DNA of 24,871 bases, taken from contig CAZKHG010000050.1 of NCBI GenBank assembly GCA_964552655.1, forward strand, positions 1 to 24,871. The letters are read 5' to 3'. Below, piece after piece: positions 9,185-16,784 of the stretch. This stretch comes from CAZKHG01 sp964552655 (GTDB lineage: Bacteria; Bacteroidota; Bacteroidia; Bacteroidales; Tenuifilaceae). A model generated the notes under the pieces. That model was not told the DNA's origin. It ran no database searches and worked only from the letters and a program-made list of their open reading frames with translations. Position 1 is the first letter of the stretch; the number at the start of each line of letters is the position of its first letter. A program made the position numbers and the translations under genes.

Positions 9185-9226
9185 AAGGTTAAAGGATAAA
9201 GTATAAAGGTGAAAGGGGAAAGTCGA
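9185..9226 (+). repeat. Six tandem heptamers of the form AAGNNNA
   Basis: Six consecutive 7-base units with no slippage, for example AAGGTTA, AAGGATA, AAGTATA and AAGGTGA. The first three and last bases are constant while the middle varies. Confidence 0.65.
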
Positions 9227-9294
9227 AGCGTAGTGGAGATCATGTTATGGGGAATTGCACAAGGCGAAGGGCACAGGGTAAGGCTAGGTTTTTA

Positions 9295-9422
9295 TTCATT
9301 TGTTCTTAATTCACCTGTTCGGATGTTCTTTAATTCACGGTTCAAGATTTATCATCCATTTTTCGTTTGTTCTGCTGTTCAATTATTCAAAGTTCAAGGT
9401 TCAAAATTTAAGATTCCAAATT
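9295..9422 (+). repeat. Degenerate 7-8 bp array with a TTC core
   Basis: TTC trinucleotides end at 9297, 9305, 9312, 9320, 9328, 9336, 9343, 9364, 9372, 9380, 9388, 9395, 9402 and 9416. Steps are 7 or 8 bases, or multiples of 7 where a unit has decayed. The last part is the cleanest, with units such as CAAAGTT, CAAGGTT and CAAAATT (9388-9408). Confidence 0.6.
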
Positions 9423-9451
9423 ATTACAATCTTACATCTCTTCTCTGAGCT

Positions 9452-9472
9452 CTATGCCCCATGCCCAGCACA
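9452..9472 (+). repeat. Short heptamer block (CTATGCC-like units)
   Basis: Two clear 7-base units, CTATGCC and CCATGCC, then a decayed third, CAGCACA. Short on its own; it is credible mainly because of the two longer blocks beside it. Confidence 0.4.
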
Positions 9473-9510
9473 CTTAGCTGAAACAGAAACCAGCAACTAG
9501 TAACCTAAGT

Positions 9511-9978
9511 TTATAAACTTTTACCAAACCTTTTCTCCAGTGCAAGAGTTCTATAATCGAAGATTTCTTTTAGGTTTTTTTTGATAATTAAAGTATTGGC
9601 TATAGCCCCCAAAAATCCGAACGGTGGTTTGTAGCTTACAATATCTGTCATAAGTACGCCATTCTCAATTAGCTCAATATGATGCTCATGATGCCAAATT
9701 GAATAGGGGCCTACCCGCTGCTCATCAACAAAATATGCTTTATCTTTAACATGAGTGATTTCTGTTACCCAGGTCATTTTGATTCCCAGCAATGGGCTAA
9801 CCTTATAGCTGATGATCATTCCCGGGTACATCTTTTCAGGCAGGTTTGCGGTTGTAACCTCAAATCCCATGTATTTAGGAGTTATCTCCTTTAAGTTTTT
9901 TGGAGATGAGATAAAATTCCACACTTCTTCAAGGGACGCAGGAATTCTTTGGGTTGTTTTTAACTGATATAGAGGCAT
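9511..9978 (-). CDS. SRPBCC-fold ligand-binding protein
   Basis: A 155-residue cytoplasmic protein with the START/polyketide-cyclase-like (SRPBCC) pattern. An opening strand QLKTTQRIPASLEEVWNFISSPKNLKEITP is typical of this group, followed by antiparallel strands (GMIISYKVSPLLGIKMTWVTEITHV, YFVDEQRVGPYSIWHHEHHIELIENG) and a long closing helix from about residue 125. The His-rich WHHEHH at about 94-99 matches the subgroup often annotated as cell-division-inhibitor-like or cyclase/dehydrase. Such proteins bind hydrophobic ligands in a central cavity; the ligand here is unknown. It stands alone, 100 bases from the next gene upstream, with its own candidate promoter. Confidence 0.85.
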   Translation of the reverse strand: MPLYQLKTTQRIPASLEEVWNFISSPKNLKEITPKYMGFEVTTANLPEKMYPGMIISYKVSPLLGIKMTWVTEITHVKDKAYFVDEQRVGPYSIWHHEHHIELIENGVLMTDIVSYKPPFGFLGAIANTLIIKKNLKEIFDYRTLALEKRFGKSL

Positions 9979-10018
9979 AAACCAGTAACCAAAATTTGTT
10001 AATTTTGTTTATGATTTC

Positions 10019-10026
10019 CAAAAATA
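10019..10026 (-). promoter_or_regulatory. Candidate -7 box for the SRPBCC gene
   Basis: TATTTTTG fits TAnnTTTG, 40 bases upstream of the ATG at 9978. A TTTG lies 23 bases further upstream, slightly more than the usual 19-21. Confidence 0.4.
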
Positions 10027-10078
10027 ATTTAATCAACTCAGATTTCTCTCAAACAACAAATTTCTAATTATTTGGCTC

Positions 10079-11782
10079 TTATTGTAGTTTAAACGCAGCC
10101 ATTTCCTCAGCATTCCGAGTGACAATAATGTTTCCTGCCATAGCCGGGTGATTCCATGTTCTACCTTTTATTGCCTGAATTTTTGATAATTCCATAAATT
10201 TATCGGGTTTTGCATAAGCCAACGCAAGTTCCCCTTTTTCACTCAGAATTACCAGCAAATCCTGATCTGCCAGCAGAATCATAAAACCTCTATACCGGTT
10301 TCCTTTCCATATTCGTTTGCCATTCTTAATATCAATACAGCAGAGGCTTGGACCATCAAATCCGTAGGCATATCCTTTGTGAATAACAAAGTCGTTGAAG
10401 TTCAGCTTCATCTCGGCAGATGACCAAACTTGGTTAACATACCAGCCACTTCCCTTTGAAGAAACATTAACCCGTTTCAGCCCTCTTTCACCATCAGCAC
10501 TAAGGATGAGGTCATTTGGTTCAACAATGGCAGATTGCAAAATACGGTCGCTCATTTTCCACTCATATTTCCATAACTGTTTGCCATCAGAAGGATTATA
10601 GCTAATAGCACCAGCAGTACTCATATGAACCACTTGTTGTATTCCGTCGATAGTGAATAGTTGTGGTGAACTATAGCTGTTGCCACCATCCTCACCATAC
10701 CATAATGGAGTGCCATCTTTAGTCTTATAGGCGGCAAGTTTGCCCGCCAGGGCAAAAATTACAACGCTATCAATTACCAGTGGAGAACCGGCAAAAGCCC
10801 ACATCAGGGGTTTAATTCCTGTATCCTCCGATCCGTTTCTTGACCACACAACTGAACCGTCCTTTGCATTGAGCGCATTGATTATTCCTGTAGCCCCAAG
10901 CGTGTAAATTCTATCCCCCGAAATGGTTGGCGTAGAACGAGGACCAGCACCTGCATGTGAATCCCAGAATCTGGCTGAATCCTGATGTTTCCATGTCAAT
11001 TCCCCATTACTCAAGTTATAGCAAGTAACCATTTCATATTCACCACGCTGCTCCTGGGTGTAAAGCATATCACCACTTAGAGCCATGGATGAACAACCGG
11101 GACCAATTGGCCTTCGCCAAAGTTCAACCGGTGGTGATATCTTCCAATCGGTTTCAACTTTAACCTGATGAATTATTCCATCCCTTTTTTCTCCCCGAAA
11201 ACCCAGCCACTCATTACGGTTAACCGACTCGCTTTTAATATCAACCGATCTATTTGTTTCAATATTTTTAGATTCAAGTAGTATTTCTTCTGATGTTTTA
11301 GACCATCTCCAGCGCAAGTTGTGGTGTGCATAGCCGTCCATTCCATCAGACCTGAGCAGTGCCCAGAACCCGGTAGATAAAATTATAGCGATAATCATAC
11401 TACCCCGATAAAATTTTTGGGGAATATATCTGACAAGTACTGCCCAACCAACAAATCCTAGCGAAAGGAATGGTGGGGAAAAGAGTGCAAACATCATCCC
11501 CATATTGGCAGTTGCAAGGGAAATATGCAACAGCTTAAATGTTCCATATAGTGATATAACCATCACCAGGACAGCCAGTATCCTGTCAAACCATAAAGCT
11601 CTGCTGAAAAAAAGCCACCAGACTACTATTGCTGCGCCACCAAGAACACCCGCAAAAATTCCGTACACCAATGCATCAGGATCTATAACCGGAACAATGA
11701 ACCTTACTAACCATTGAACTGAAACAATAATTAATGCTGGAAGTAACCTAAGCGGTTTTTGGTTTGCAGTTTTTGTTTCCAC
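10079..11782 (-). CDS. Membrane-anchored PQQ-type beta-propeller protein
   Basis: A 567-residue protein in two parts. Residues 1-145 hold about four or five hydrophobic segments (near 12-32, 38-60, 66-86, 92-118 and 127-143). Residues from about 190 to the end form a BamB/PQQ-like beta-propeller, with recurring blades such as MVTCYNLSNGELTWKHQ, INALNAKDGSVVWSR and AAYKTKDGTPLWYGEDG. The opening EWLGFRGEKRDG resembles the WPxFRGPxxxG start of large propeller families common in Planctomycetes, Verrucomicrobia and Bacteroidota. Dehydrogenase-type PQQ ligands and haem motifs are not apparent, so I would not call it an enzyme; a sensory or scaffold role outside the membrane is possible. The start is GTG; no in-frame ATG is seen just upstream. 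It is separated from the GH43 gene by 74 bases and could be co-transcribed with it. Confidence 0.85.
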   Translation of the reverse strand: METKTANQKPLRLLPALIIVSVQWLVRFIVPVIDPDALVYGIFAGVLGGAAIVVWWLFFSRALWFDRILAVLVMVISLYGTFKLLHISLATANMGMMFALFSPPFLSLGFVGWAVLVRYIPQKFYRGSMIIAIILSTGFWALLRSDGMDGYAHHNLRWRWSKTSEEILLESKNIETNRSVDIKSESVNRNEWLGFRGEKRDGIIHQVKVETDWKISPPVELWRRPIGPGCSSMALSGDMLYTQEQRGEYEMVTCYNLSNGELTWKHQDSARFWDSHAGAGPRSTPTISGDRIYTLGATGIINALNAKDGSVVWSRNGSEDTGIKPLMWAFAGSPLVIDSVVIFALAGKLAAYKTKDGTPLWYGEDGGNSYSSPQLFTIDGIQQVVHMSTAGAISYNPSDGKQLWKYEWKMSDRILQSAIVEPNDLILSADGERGLKRVNVSSKGSGWYVNQVWSSAEMKLNFNDFVIHKGYAYGFDGPSLCCIDIKNGKRIWKGNRYRGFMILLADQDLLVILSEKGELALAYAKPDKFMELSKIQAIKGRTWNHPAMAGNIIVTRNAEEMAAFKLQ

Positions 11783-11856
11783 AGTATTATTGGTTTTTAA
11801 ATTTTAATATCAATTCTTATATTAGGTCTATTTATTAAGTAAATATATGAATAACA

Positions 11857-13365
11857 TTATTTTATAACCTGATAGTTAAAATTCCTAAATACTACCTTCC
11901 CATTACCTATTGAGCAAAGCCCGATACGCAAACTCAGGAAACCATTCAGGGCATTATGATTCATTGAAGAAACCTCCAAAGAACTCTCTACTTTATTCCA
12001 TTTTATGCCATCGGAACTGTAGAACATATCAACTGTATTATTCATGTTTTTAAGTCTAAGATAGACATGATTTTTAATAACATCTTTCTCACTGGTGAAT
12101 TGCCAGCACCTGAGATTTAGCAGGATATTGCTCTTATCGGCCAGGATTCCGGAGTAGGCTGTATTGTTGTAAAATAGTACCATTCCTCCAGTTGCTTGTC
12201 CTTCAATAGTCATTTCCACGTCAGCAATGTATGAGTGGTCGGAAGGAATGCAAAGCATAGGTGAGCAATCACCAACGGAAGTGCCTTTTGCCTTTATTGC
12301 AATACTGTTATCTGCAACCTGGAACCTACCTGGATCATAATCCTTAAAAAATTTCCAGTGTGGTTTAAGTGCATTGCCATCGAACTTGTCGGATAATGAA
12401 AATTTAGGTTCATCAGCTATGCCTGCAGGTTTTTTTATTGGTTCCTCGGTTTTAATTTCATCGGGTGTTTTAAACCATCCTTCTTTTGTCCATTCAACTG
12501 GTTGCATAAGGGTTTGACGCCCCATGTTGTAAAACCCGTTTTCATACCCATGGAAAATGATCCACCACTTGCCGGAAGCATCCGAGAATAAGGTTCCATG
12601 CCCTTTCGACCACCATTTCTCATTGCTTGAATTAGTTCTGATAATAGGATTGTACGGTGAATTCTCCCATGGGCCAAAAGGTGATCTGGATCGTGCTGAA
12701 ATAACCATATGGCTTGTTGCAGGGCCTGCGGTTCCTCCTTCGGCAACAGTTAAATAGTAGTAATCACCTCGTTTTACAAGTTTTGGCCCTTCCAGACAAA
12801 AACATTCAATCGTCCAATCTCGTGGAACCGGCCAACCATCATAAGCGTGTTTTAACGGACCAACTACCGAAAGACCATCATCCGCTAATGGTACATAACC
12901 TCCATCGCTGAAATACAGGTAACGTTTACCTGAATCATCGGTGATATGTCCCGGGTCTATATTCCCAATCTTCAGGTCAATAGGTTCGCTCCATGGGCCA
13001 TTAATGTTATCGGCAACAACCACAAAATTGGTGTTGTTGGCAGGGAAATAAATATAGTATTTACCCCCAAACTTTACTAAATCCGGGGCATACACTGAGC
13101 CTACATATTTATGCAAAGCATTTGTTACAGGTGACCAGCTTATTAAATCTTTGGAATGCCAAATCAGCAGACCTGGGTAATACTCAAAAGAAGAATGAAC
13201 AATATAATAATCGCTGCCATCCCTTAGAATGCTGGGATCGGGGTAATCGCCGGCGAAGATTGGATTTACAAAATAGCCTCCCTCAATTTTGCTTGGATTG
13301 GTTTGATATTGCGCATTTGCTAAAAGGGCTACTGGTATGAATAGCAGGATAAGAAATCTATTCAT
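11857..13365 (-). CDS. Secreted glycoside hydrolase family 43 (beta-xylosidase/arabinosidase type)
   Basis: A 502-residue enzyme with a signal peptide (MNRFLILLFIPVALLANA, cut near residue 18). The five-bladed GH43 propeller spans about 32-305. The expected catalytic trio is visible: Asp43 in DYPDPS (general base), Asp137 in GNIDPGH (pKa modulator) and Glu192 in CLEGPK (general acid). Residues from about 322 form a C-terminal concanavalin-like beta-sandwich, typical of xylosidase-like members (FSLSDKFDGNALKPHWKFF, then GGMVLFYN). It probably trims xylan or arabinan side chains in the periplasm. No SusC/SusD pair or other carbohydrate enzyme lies nearby, so it is not part of a visible polysaccharide utilisation locus. 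The exact substrate cannot be read from sequence. Confidence 0.92.
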   Translation of the reverse strand: MNRFLILLFIPVALLANAQYQTNPSKIEGGYFVNPIFAGDYPDPSILRDGSDYYIVHSSFEYYPGLLIWHSKDLISWSPVTNALHKYVGSVYAPDLVKFGGKYYIYFPANNTNFVVVADNINGPWSEPIDLKIGNIDPGHITDDSGKRYLYFSDGGYVPLADDGLSVVGPLKHAYDGWPVPRDWTIECFCLEGPKLVKRGDYYYLTVAEGGTAGPATSHMVISARSRSPFGPWENSPYNPIIRTNSSNEKWWSKGHGTLFSDASGKWWIIFHGYENGFYNMGRQTLMQPVEWTKEGWFKTPDEIKTEEPIKKPAGIADEPKFSLSDKFDGNALKPHWKFFKDYDPGRFQVADNSIAIKAKGTSVGDCSPMLCIPSDHSYIADVEMTIEGQATGGMVLFYNNTAYSGILADKSNILLNLRCWQFTSEKDVIKNHVYLRLKNMNNTVDMFYSSDGIKWNKVESSLEVSSMNHNALNGFLSLRIGLCSIGNGKVVFRNFNYQVIK

Positions 13366-13586
13366 GGGATTAAAACTTTTTATTTGAATTGATGCAATAT
13401 AAAAATAATAACAGAATTAGGGGAATTTGATTGGATATTTTATGAGATATTAACGCACAGCCAGGAAAAAGGAAAATACGAAGTATAACTAAATAACTAT
13501 GAAATTAATTCGTACTTATCCAGATTGAAAATCGGATTGTTTCATTTCAATATCATCCCAGGTTTGTGGGTTCAGGATGAAGCTGG

Positions 13587-14669
13587 TTATAACTTGCCCT
13601 TCTGCTTTTGGTTGTAATAGTTCTTAACCATTTTCCCAAATACTTTCTCCTTTTTTCGTCTCTCAGCAACCGTTGATTCAAAATGCAATTTCTCCCGCTC
13701 CAACTTTAAATAGTTGCTGTAAGAGGATCTATCCAGCTCTCCCTTCTCTACCGCTTCAACAACGGCACAACCCTTTTCGCTGGTATGTGTACAATCCTTG
13801 AATTTACATTTTAACGCAAGTGTTACTATCCTATCGAAGGTTGTTTCGAGCCCTGAAGATGTATCGGCCAATCCCACTTCCCTCATTCCCGGATTATCAA
13901 CAATTATCGCACCATTGTCAAGTATAATCAACTCCCGATGGCTTGTAATGTGCCGGCCTCTGTTGGAACTCTGACTTATGGTATCTGTTTTCATAATAGT
14001 TTTGCCTGAAAGATTATTCAGCAGGGTGGATTTTCCAACGCCGGAAGATCCTAGCATACAGTATGTCTTACCTTTTTCAATCATCTTTTTTATGGCTTCA
14101 CATCCATTTTGCGTTTCGTTGCTTATTGCAAAAACCGGAACATCATTTACCCGTTGCTTTACACGATCACAAATATCAGAAACCTGATGCTCTTCAATCA
14201 GATCCGTTTTACTCAGTATAATGATGGGACTGACCTTTGCCGAATAACAAATGGTAAGATATCGCTCTAACCTGTTGATGTTAAAATCCCTATCCAGCGA
14301 TTGAACCACAAAAGCATAATCAATGTTTGTGGCTATTACTTGCACCTCGCCAGAATGGCCGGAGGCCTGCCTTTTTATTATCGAAAATCTGGGTAAAATA
14401 TGGTAAATAATCGCTGATTCAGAATCGTATGTTTTTAAAGCAACCCAATCCCCAACTGCCGGAAAATCTTCACGGCTTTGAGCTGTAAAACGCATGTTAC
14501 CAGTTATCTCTGCTTCAAATTCTCCTTTAACTGTTTTAACCACATACCGCTCCTTATGCTCTTCAATAACCCGACCTATTTCGAAACTCTCAAGATTACT
14601 TTCTGATATATATTGCTCCAACCTTGGGCTAAACCCAAGATCGTCCAAATTCAGTTCTTTGTTGCCCAT
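13587..14669 (-). CDS. rsgA: Ribosome small-subunit-dependent GTPase RsgA
   Basis: A 360-residue circularly permuted GTPase that acts late in 30S subunit maturation. An N-terminal OB-fold (about 30-100) is followed by the GTPase motifs in permuted order: SKTD (G4, 153-156), GSSGVGKS (G1, 207-214), a Thr in RGRHIT as G2 (near 241) and DNPG (G3, 258-261). The C-terminal zinc site is complete, with Cys288, Cys293, His295 and Cys301, then a basic helical tail. Length is slightly above the common ~300-350 because of N- and C-terminal extensions. It stands as an apparent single gene, 69 bases downstream of the methyltransferase-like gene. Confidence 0.96.
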   Translation of the reverse strand: MGNKELNLDDLGFSPRLEQYISESNLESFEIGRVIEEHKERYVVKTVKGEFEAEITGNMRFTAQSREDFPAVGDWVALKTYDSESAIIYHILPRFSIIKRQASGHSGEVQVIATNIDYAFVVQSLDRDFNINRLERYLTICYSAKVSPIIILSKTDLIEEHQVSDICDRVKQRVNDVPVFAISNETQNGCEAIKKMIEKGKTYCMLGSSGVGKSTLLNNLSGKTIMKTDTISQSSNRGRHITSHRELIILDNGAIIVDNPGMREVGLADTSSGLETTFDRIVTLALKCKFKDCTHTSEKGCAVVEAVEKGELDRSSYSNYLKLEREKLHFESTVAERRKKEKVFGKMVKNYYNQKQKGKL

Positions 14670-14691
14670 GGAATGTTTACATTAAATCCTA

Positions 14692-14709
14692 ATCAAATGC
14701 TGATTTGAT
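14692..14709. repeat. Inverted repeat upstream of rsgA
   Basis: A perfect 7-bp inverted repeat, ATCAAAT and ATTTGAT, around a 4-base centre, 23 bases before the rsgA start. It lacks a U-tract, so it is more like an operator or mRNA hairpin than a terminator; chance is possible in such AT-rich DNA. Confidence 0.3.
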
Positions 14710-14738
14710 AGCTGTAATAAAATTTATCAAATAAATTA

Positions 14739-15410
14739 TTACCAAACATAAGGAATAATCCTGTACCGGGTTTTATAGGAATATTCCCGATAACCATTCA
14801 GTTCAACCATTAAGGTTTTATCTTCCAGATAAGTTCTGGTAATTAGCAGAATAATCATCAGAACAATTGGGATTATGCTCCAAAGGGAACCAAAGAATAG
14901 CGGAAATCCCAAGGATTGAATTACTGATCCCAGGTAAGCAGGATGCCTGACAATTTTGTACACGCCTGTTTCGCAAACGAGATGTTTCCTGTCTGTTTGA
15001 ATCCGAACTGTGCTGGAGAAGAATTTATTTTGATGCTGGGCAACCAGGAATAAGAGTTGCCCTGAGATTGTGAGATTGATCCCAATAAGATAAATACCCC
15101 AATGAAAATCGGGTGACCAATGGTATCGGCCAGAGTCAAGACCAGCGAGTATATACATTGAAATTGTTACCAGAAAAGAAATACCCAGTATTGTTTTATC
15201 CCACTTTTTGACCCCTTCGCCGGGTTTTGAACGCTCCATCAACAATTCAGAATCTACCCTAAGAACTGTGTAGTTTAATACAAACATTAACAGGCCAATA
15301 GCTACATAAACCAATCCCTGCCAATAATCAACCCTGCCGGCACTAATGAAAATAATGGTAAAAAATACAAAAACTCCAATAAACTGTTTTACCAGGTAAC
15401 TTGTATTCAT
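14739..15410 (-). CDS. Isoprenylcysteine carboxyl methyltransferase (ICMT)-like membrane protein
   Basis: About 223 residues from the chosen ATG at 15410. Four to five hydrophobic helices are followed by the conserved C-terminal half of the ICMT/phospholipid methyltransferase family: GVYKIVRHPAYLG (SAM-binding RHPxYxG) and EDKTLMVELNGYREYSYKTRYRIIP (E...Y..Y...TRYRLIP). Bacterial members probably methylate lipids or small molecules in the inner membrane; the substrate is unknown. The frame extends 27 codons further up to an ATG at 15491, but that extension (MCFIPGTIFIILGCIFRSIQ) contains a consensus -7 box at 15456-15463, so a leader would begin downstream of it. I therefore prefer the internal MNTSYLVKQF start. 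Confidence 0.88.
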   Translation of the reverse strand: MNTSYLVKQFIGVFVFFTIIFISAGRVDYWQGLVYVAIGLLMFVLNYTVLRVDSELLMERSKPGEGVKKWDKTILGISFLVTISMYILAGLDSGRYHWSPDFHWGIYLIGINLTISGQLLFLVAQHQNKFFSSTVRIQTDRKHLVCETGVYKIVRHPAYLGSVIQSLGFPLFFGSLWSIIPIVLMIILLITRTYLEDKTLMVELNGYREYSYKTRYRIIPYVW

Positions 15411-15455
15411 AATTTTGAGATTTGTTATTGTTTGAATACTTCTAAAAATGCAACC

Positions 15456-15463
15456 CAAAATTA
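15456..15463 (-). promoter_or_regulatory. Candidate -7 box for the ICMT-like gene
   Basis: TAATTTTG matches TAnnTTTG, 45 bases before the preferred ATG at 15410. No clean -33 TTTG precedes it. Its position inside the longer reading frame is the reason for preferring the shorter protein. Confidence 0.45.
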
Positions 15464-15599
15464 TAAATATTGTCCCGGGAATAAAACACAATCTCTAATA
15501 ATTTATTTTGACAGCAAATAACCTCCGCTCCCTACAAATTTTGGTAAAGAGTAGGATGATTTCACAAAATTATTCCAGGCAGTGAAATGTCGGCTTCAG

Positions 15600-16661
15600 C
15601 TATTTGGCTCTTAGGTATTGTTTTGGCCAATCAATTTCGTCACCTAAAACCTTCGCAGCATTTATCGGGAAATATGGGTTCCGGAGTGATTCCCGGGCAA
15701 TAAGGATCAGATCAGCCTGTTCATTCTGTAAAATCTCCTCGGCTTGCTTTGGTTGGGTTATCAGGCCAACCGCACCGGTTAAAATACCAGATTCTTTTTT
15801 GATTTTACCGGCATAAGGAACCATAAAACCAGGACCAGGTGTTATATCTGGTTTGTGTACCATTCCACCCGCCGAGGTGTCAATAAGATCAACCCCTTTT
15901 TGTTTTAAAACTGATGCCAGTCTAACAGATTCAACTATATTCCATCCACCCTCAGCCCAATCGGTCGCCGATAAACGAACAAACAAGGGGAAGTTTGATG
16001 GCCAAACTGATCTCACTGCTTCTGTAACCTCAACCAGCAAACGAATTCTGTTCTCGAAAATGCCACCGTACAAATCAGTACGATGGTTGCTGATTGGAGA
16101 TAGAAACTGGTGAATCAGGTAGCCATGTGCTGAATGAATATCAATCACCTTATATCCTGCTTTAAGCGCACGTTGAGCGGCAATTTTAAAGTCAGATATG
16201 ACTTTCTGAATATCTTCAAAACCCAATGCATGGGGCATTTCATCCTCGGGATAAAATGGGATGGCTGATGGGGCCTCTGTTGTCCAACCGCCATCACTCT
16301 TTTTTATTTGTTTTCCTCCGTCCCAGGGACTGGCACAGCTGGCTTTTCTGCCTGCATGAGCTAGCTGAATCCCGGCAACCGCTCCCTGCTGGTGAATAAA
16401 CGAGGTGATCCGTTGTAGCATTTCTATATGCTCATCCCTGTAAAGTCCAAGATCTCCGGGTGTTATTCTTCCCTCCGGGGAAACAGCAGTTGCCTCCTGG
16501 ATGATTAACCCGGCTCCTCCCACTGCCCGGCTCCCAAGATGGACCAGATGCCAGTCGTTGGCAAATCCATCTGTTGCTGAGTACATGCACATCGGAGAAA
16601 TTGCAATCCGGTTTCTTAGCTTAATATCTCTAATTGTTATTGGTGAAAGAAGTTTTGACAT
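15600..16661 (-). CDS. namA: Old yellow enzyme, YqjM-class NAD(P)H:flavin oxidoreductase
   Basis: A 353-residue FMN TIM-barrel ene-reductase that reduces activated C=C bonds of enones, quinones and related electrophiles with NADPH. Class III (thermophilic-like) hallmarks are present: SPMCMYSA with the redox-tuning Cys25 and Tyr27, QLAHAGRKA (99-107), the substrate-binding pair His176/His179 in HSAHGYLIHQF, and YGGIFENRIR (198-207) near the flavin. Length is close to the 338 residues of YqjM. The ATG at 16661 is 20 bases below a 23-base near-palindrome, suggesting regulation by a dedicated repressor or sensor of electrophilic stress. No regulator gene is adjacent. The class call is secure; the symbol is by homology. 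Confidence 0.93.
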   Translation of the reverse strand: MSKLLSPITIRDIKLRNRIAISPMCMYSATDGFANDWHLVHLGSRAVGGAGLIIQEATAVSPEGRITPGDLGLYRDEHIEMLQRITSFIHQQGAVAGIQLAHAGRKASCASPWDGGKQIKKSDGGWTTEAPSAIPFYPEDEMPHALGFEDIQKVISDFKIAAQRALKAGYKVIDIHSAHGYLIHQFLSPISNHRTDLYGGIFENRIRLLVEVTEAVRSVWPSNFPLFVRLSATDWAEGGWNIVESVRLASVLKQKGVDLIDTSAGGMVHKPDITPGPGFMVPYAGKIKKESGILTGAVGLITQPKQAEEILQNEQADLILIARESLRNPYFPINAAKVLGDEIDWPKQYLRAK

Positions 16662-16680
16662 AATTAAATTTTTTAATAAT

Positions 16681-16703
16681 CTGCAGTAACGCGCGTTTTG
16701 CAG
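16681..16703. promoter_or_regulatory. Operator-like palindrome upstream of the YqjM-type gene
   Basis: The centre AACGCGCGTT (16688-16697) is a perfect 10-base palindrome, flanked by CTGCA on the left and TGCAG on the right with unequal gaps of 2 and 1 bases. It lies 20-42 bases upstream of the ATG, where a repressor would block transcription. Confidence 0.4.
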
Positions 16704-16723
16704 GTGTTCTTTTTCCTGTTATC

Positions 16724-16737
16724 ACAAAACGTTTTAT
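16724..16737. promoter_or_regulatory. Second operator-like palindrome
   Basis: AAAACGTTTT (16726-16735) is a perfect 10-base palindrome sharing the AACG/CGTT half-sites of the site at 16681-16703. The two centres are about 38 bases apart, near four helical turns. Confidence 0.3.
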
Positions 16738-16784
16738 GTAAGATATTGTTGAATTGGTTTGAATAAGTTTTGTATTTTTTTATT

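Larger units (their letters stand above)
9129..9510. other. Non-coding spacer made largely of degenerate 7-8 bp tandem units
   Basis: Between the mutA promoter and the SRPBCC gene there is no convincing gene; short open frames here are repeat artefacts. Three blocks with clear 7-8 base periodicity (9185-9226, 9295-9422, 9452-9472) cover much of it, and the stretch between the first two (about 9258-9290) shows a blurred form of the same rhythm. Confidence 0.6.

Noticed and set aside
9209..9500. Short plus-strand and minus-strand open frames in the mutA upstream spacer
   Set aside because: Their translations follow the 7-8 bp tandem units and have no protein-like composition; the region is repeat DNA.
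9092..9510. Cobalamin riboswitch upstream of the B12-dependent mutase genes
   Set aside because: No B12-box-like motif is seen and the -7 box leaves a leader of only about 20-25 bases.
9507..9520. Perfect 14-base palindrome AAGTTTATAAACTT over the stop codon of the SRPBCC gene
   Set aside because: AT-rich, no loop, no U-tract; it could arise by chance and gives a poor terminator.
10069..15612. Identical 12-mer TATTTGGCTCTT at the ends of the propeller gene (10069-10080) and the reductase gene (15601-15612)
   Set aside because: Several shared 12-mers are expected by chance in 25 kb of AT-rich sequence, and the surroundings do not match.
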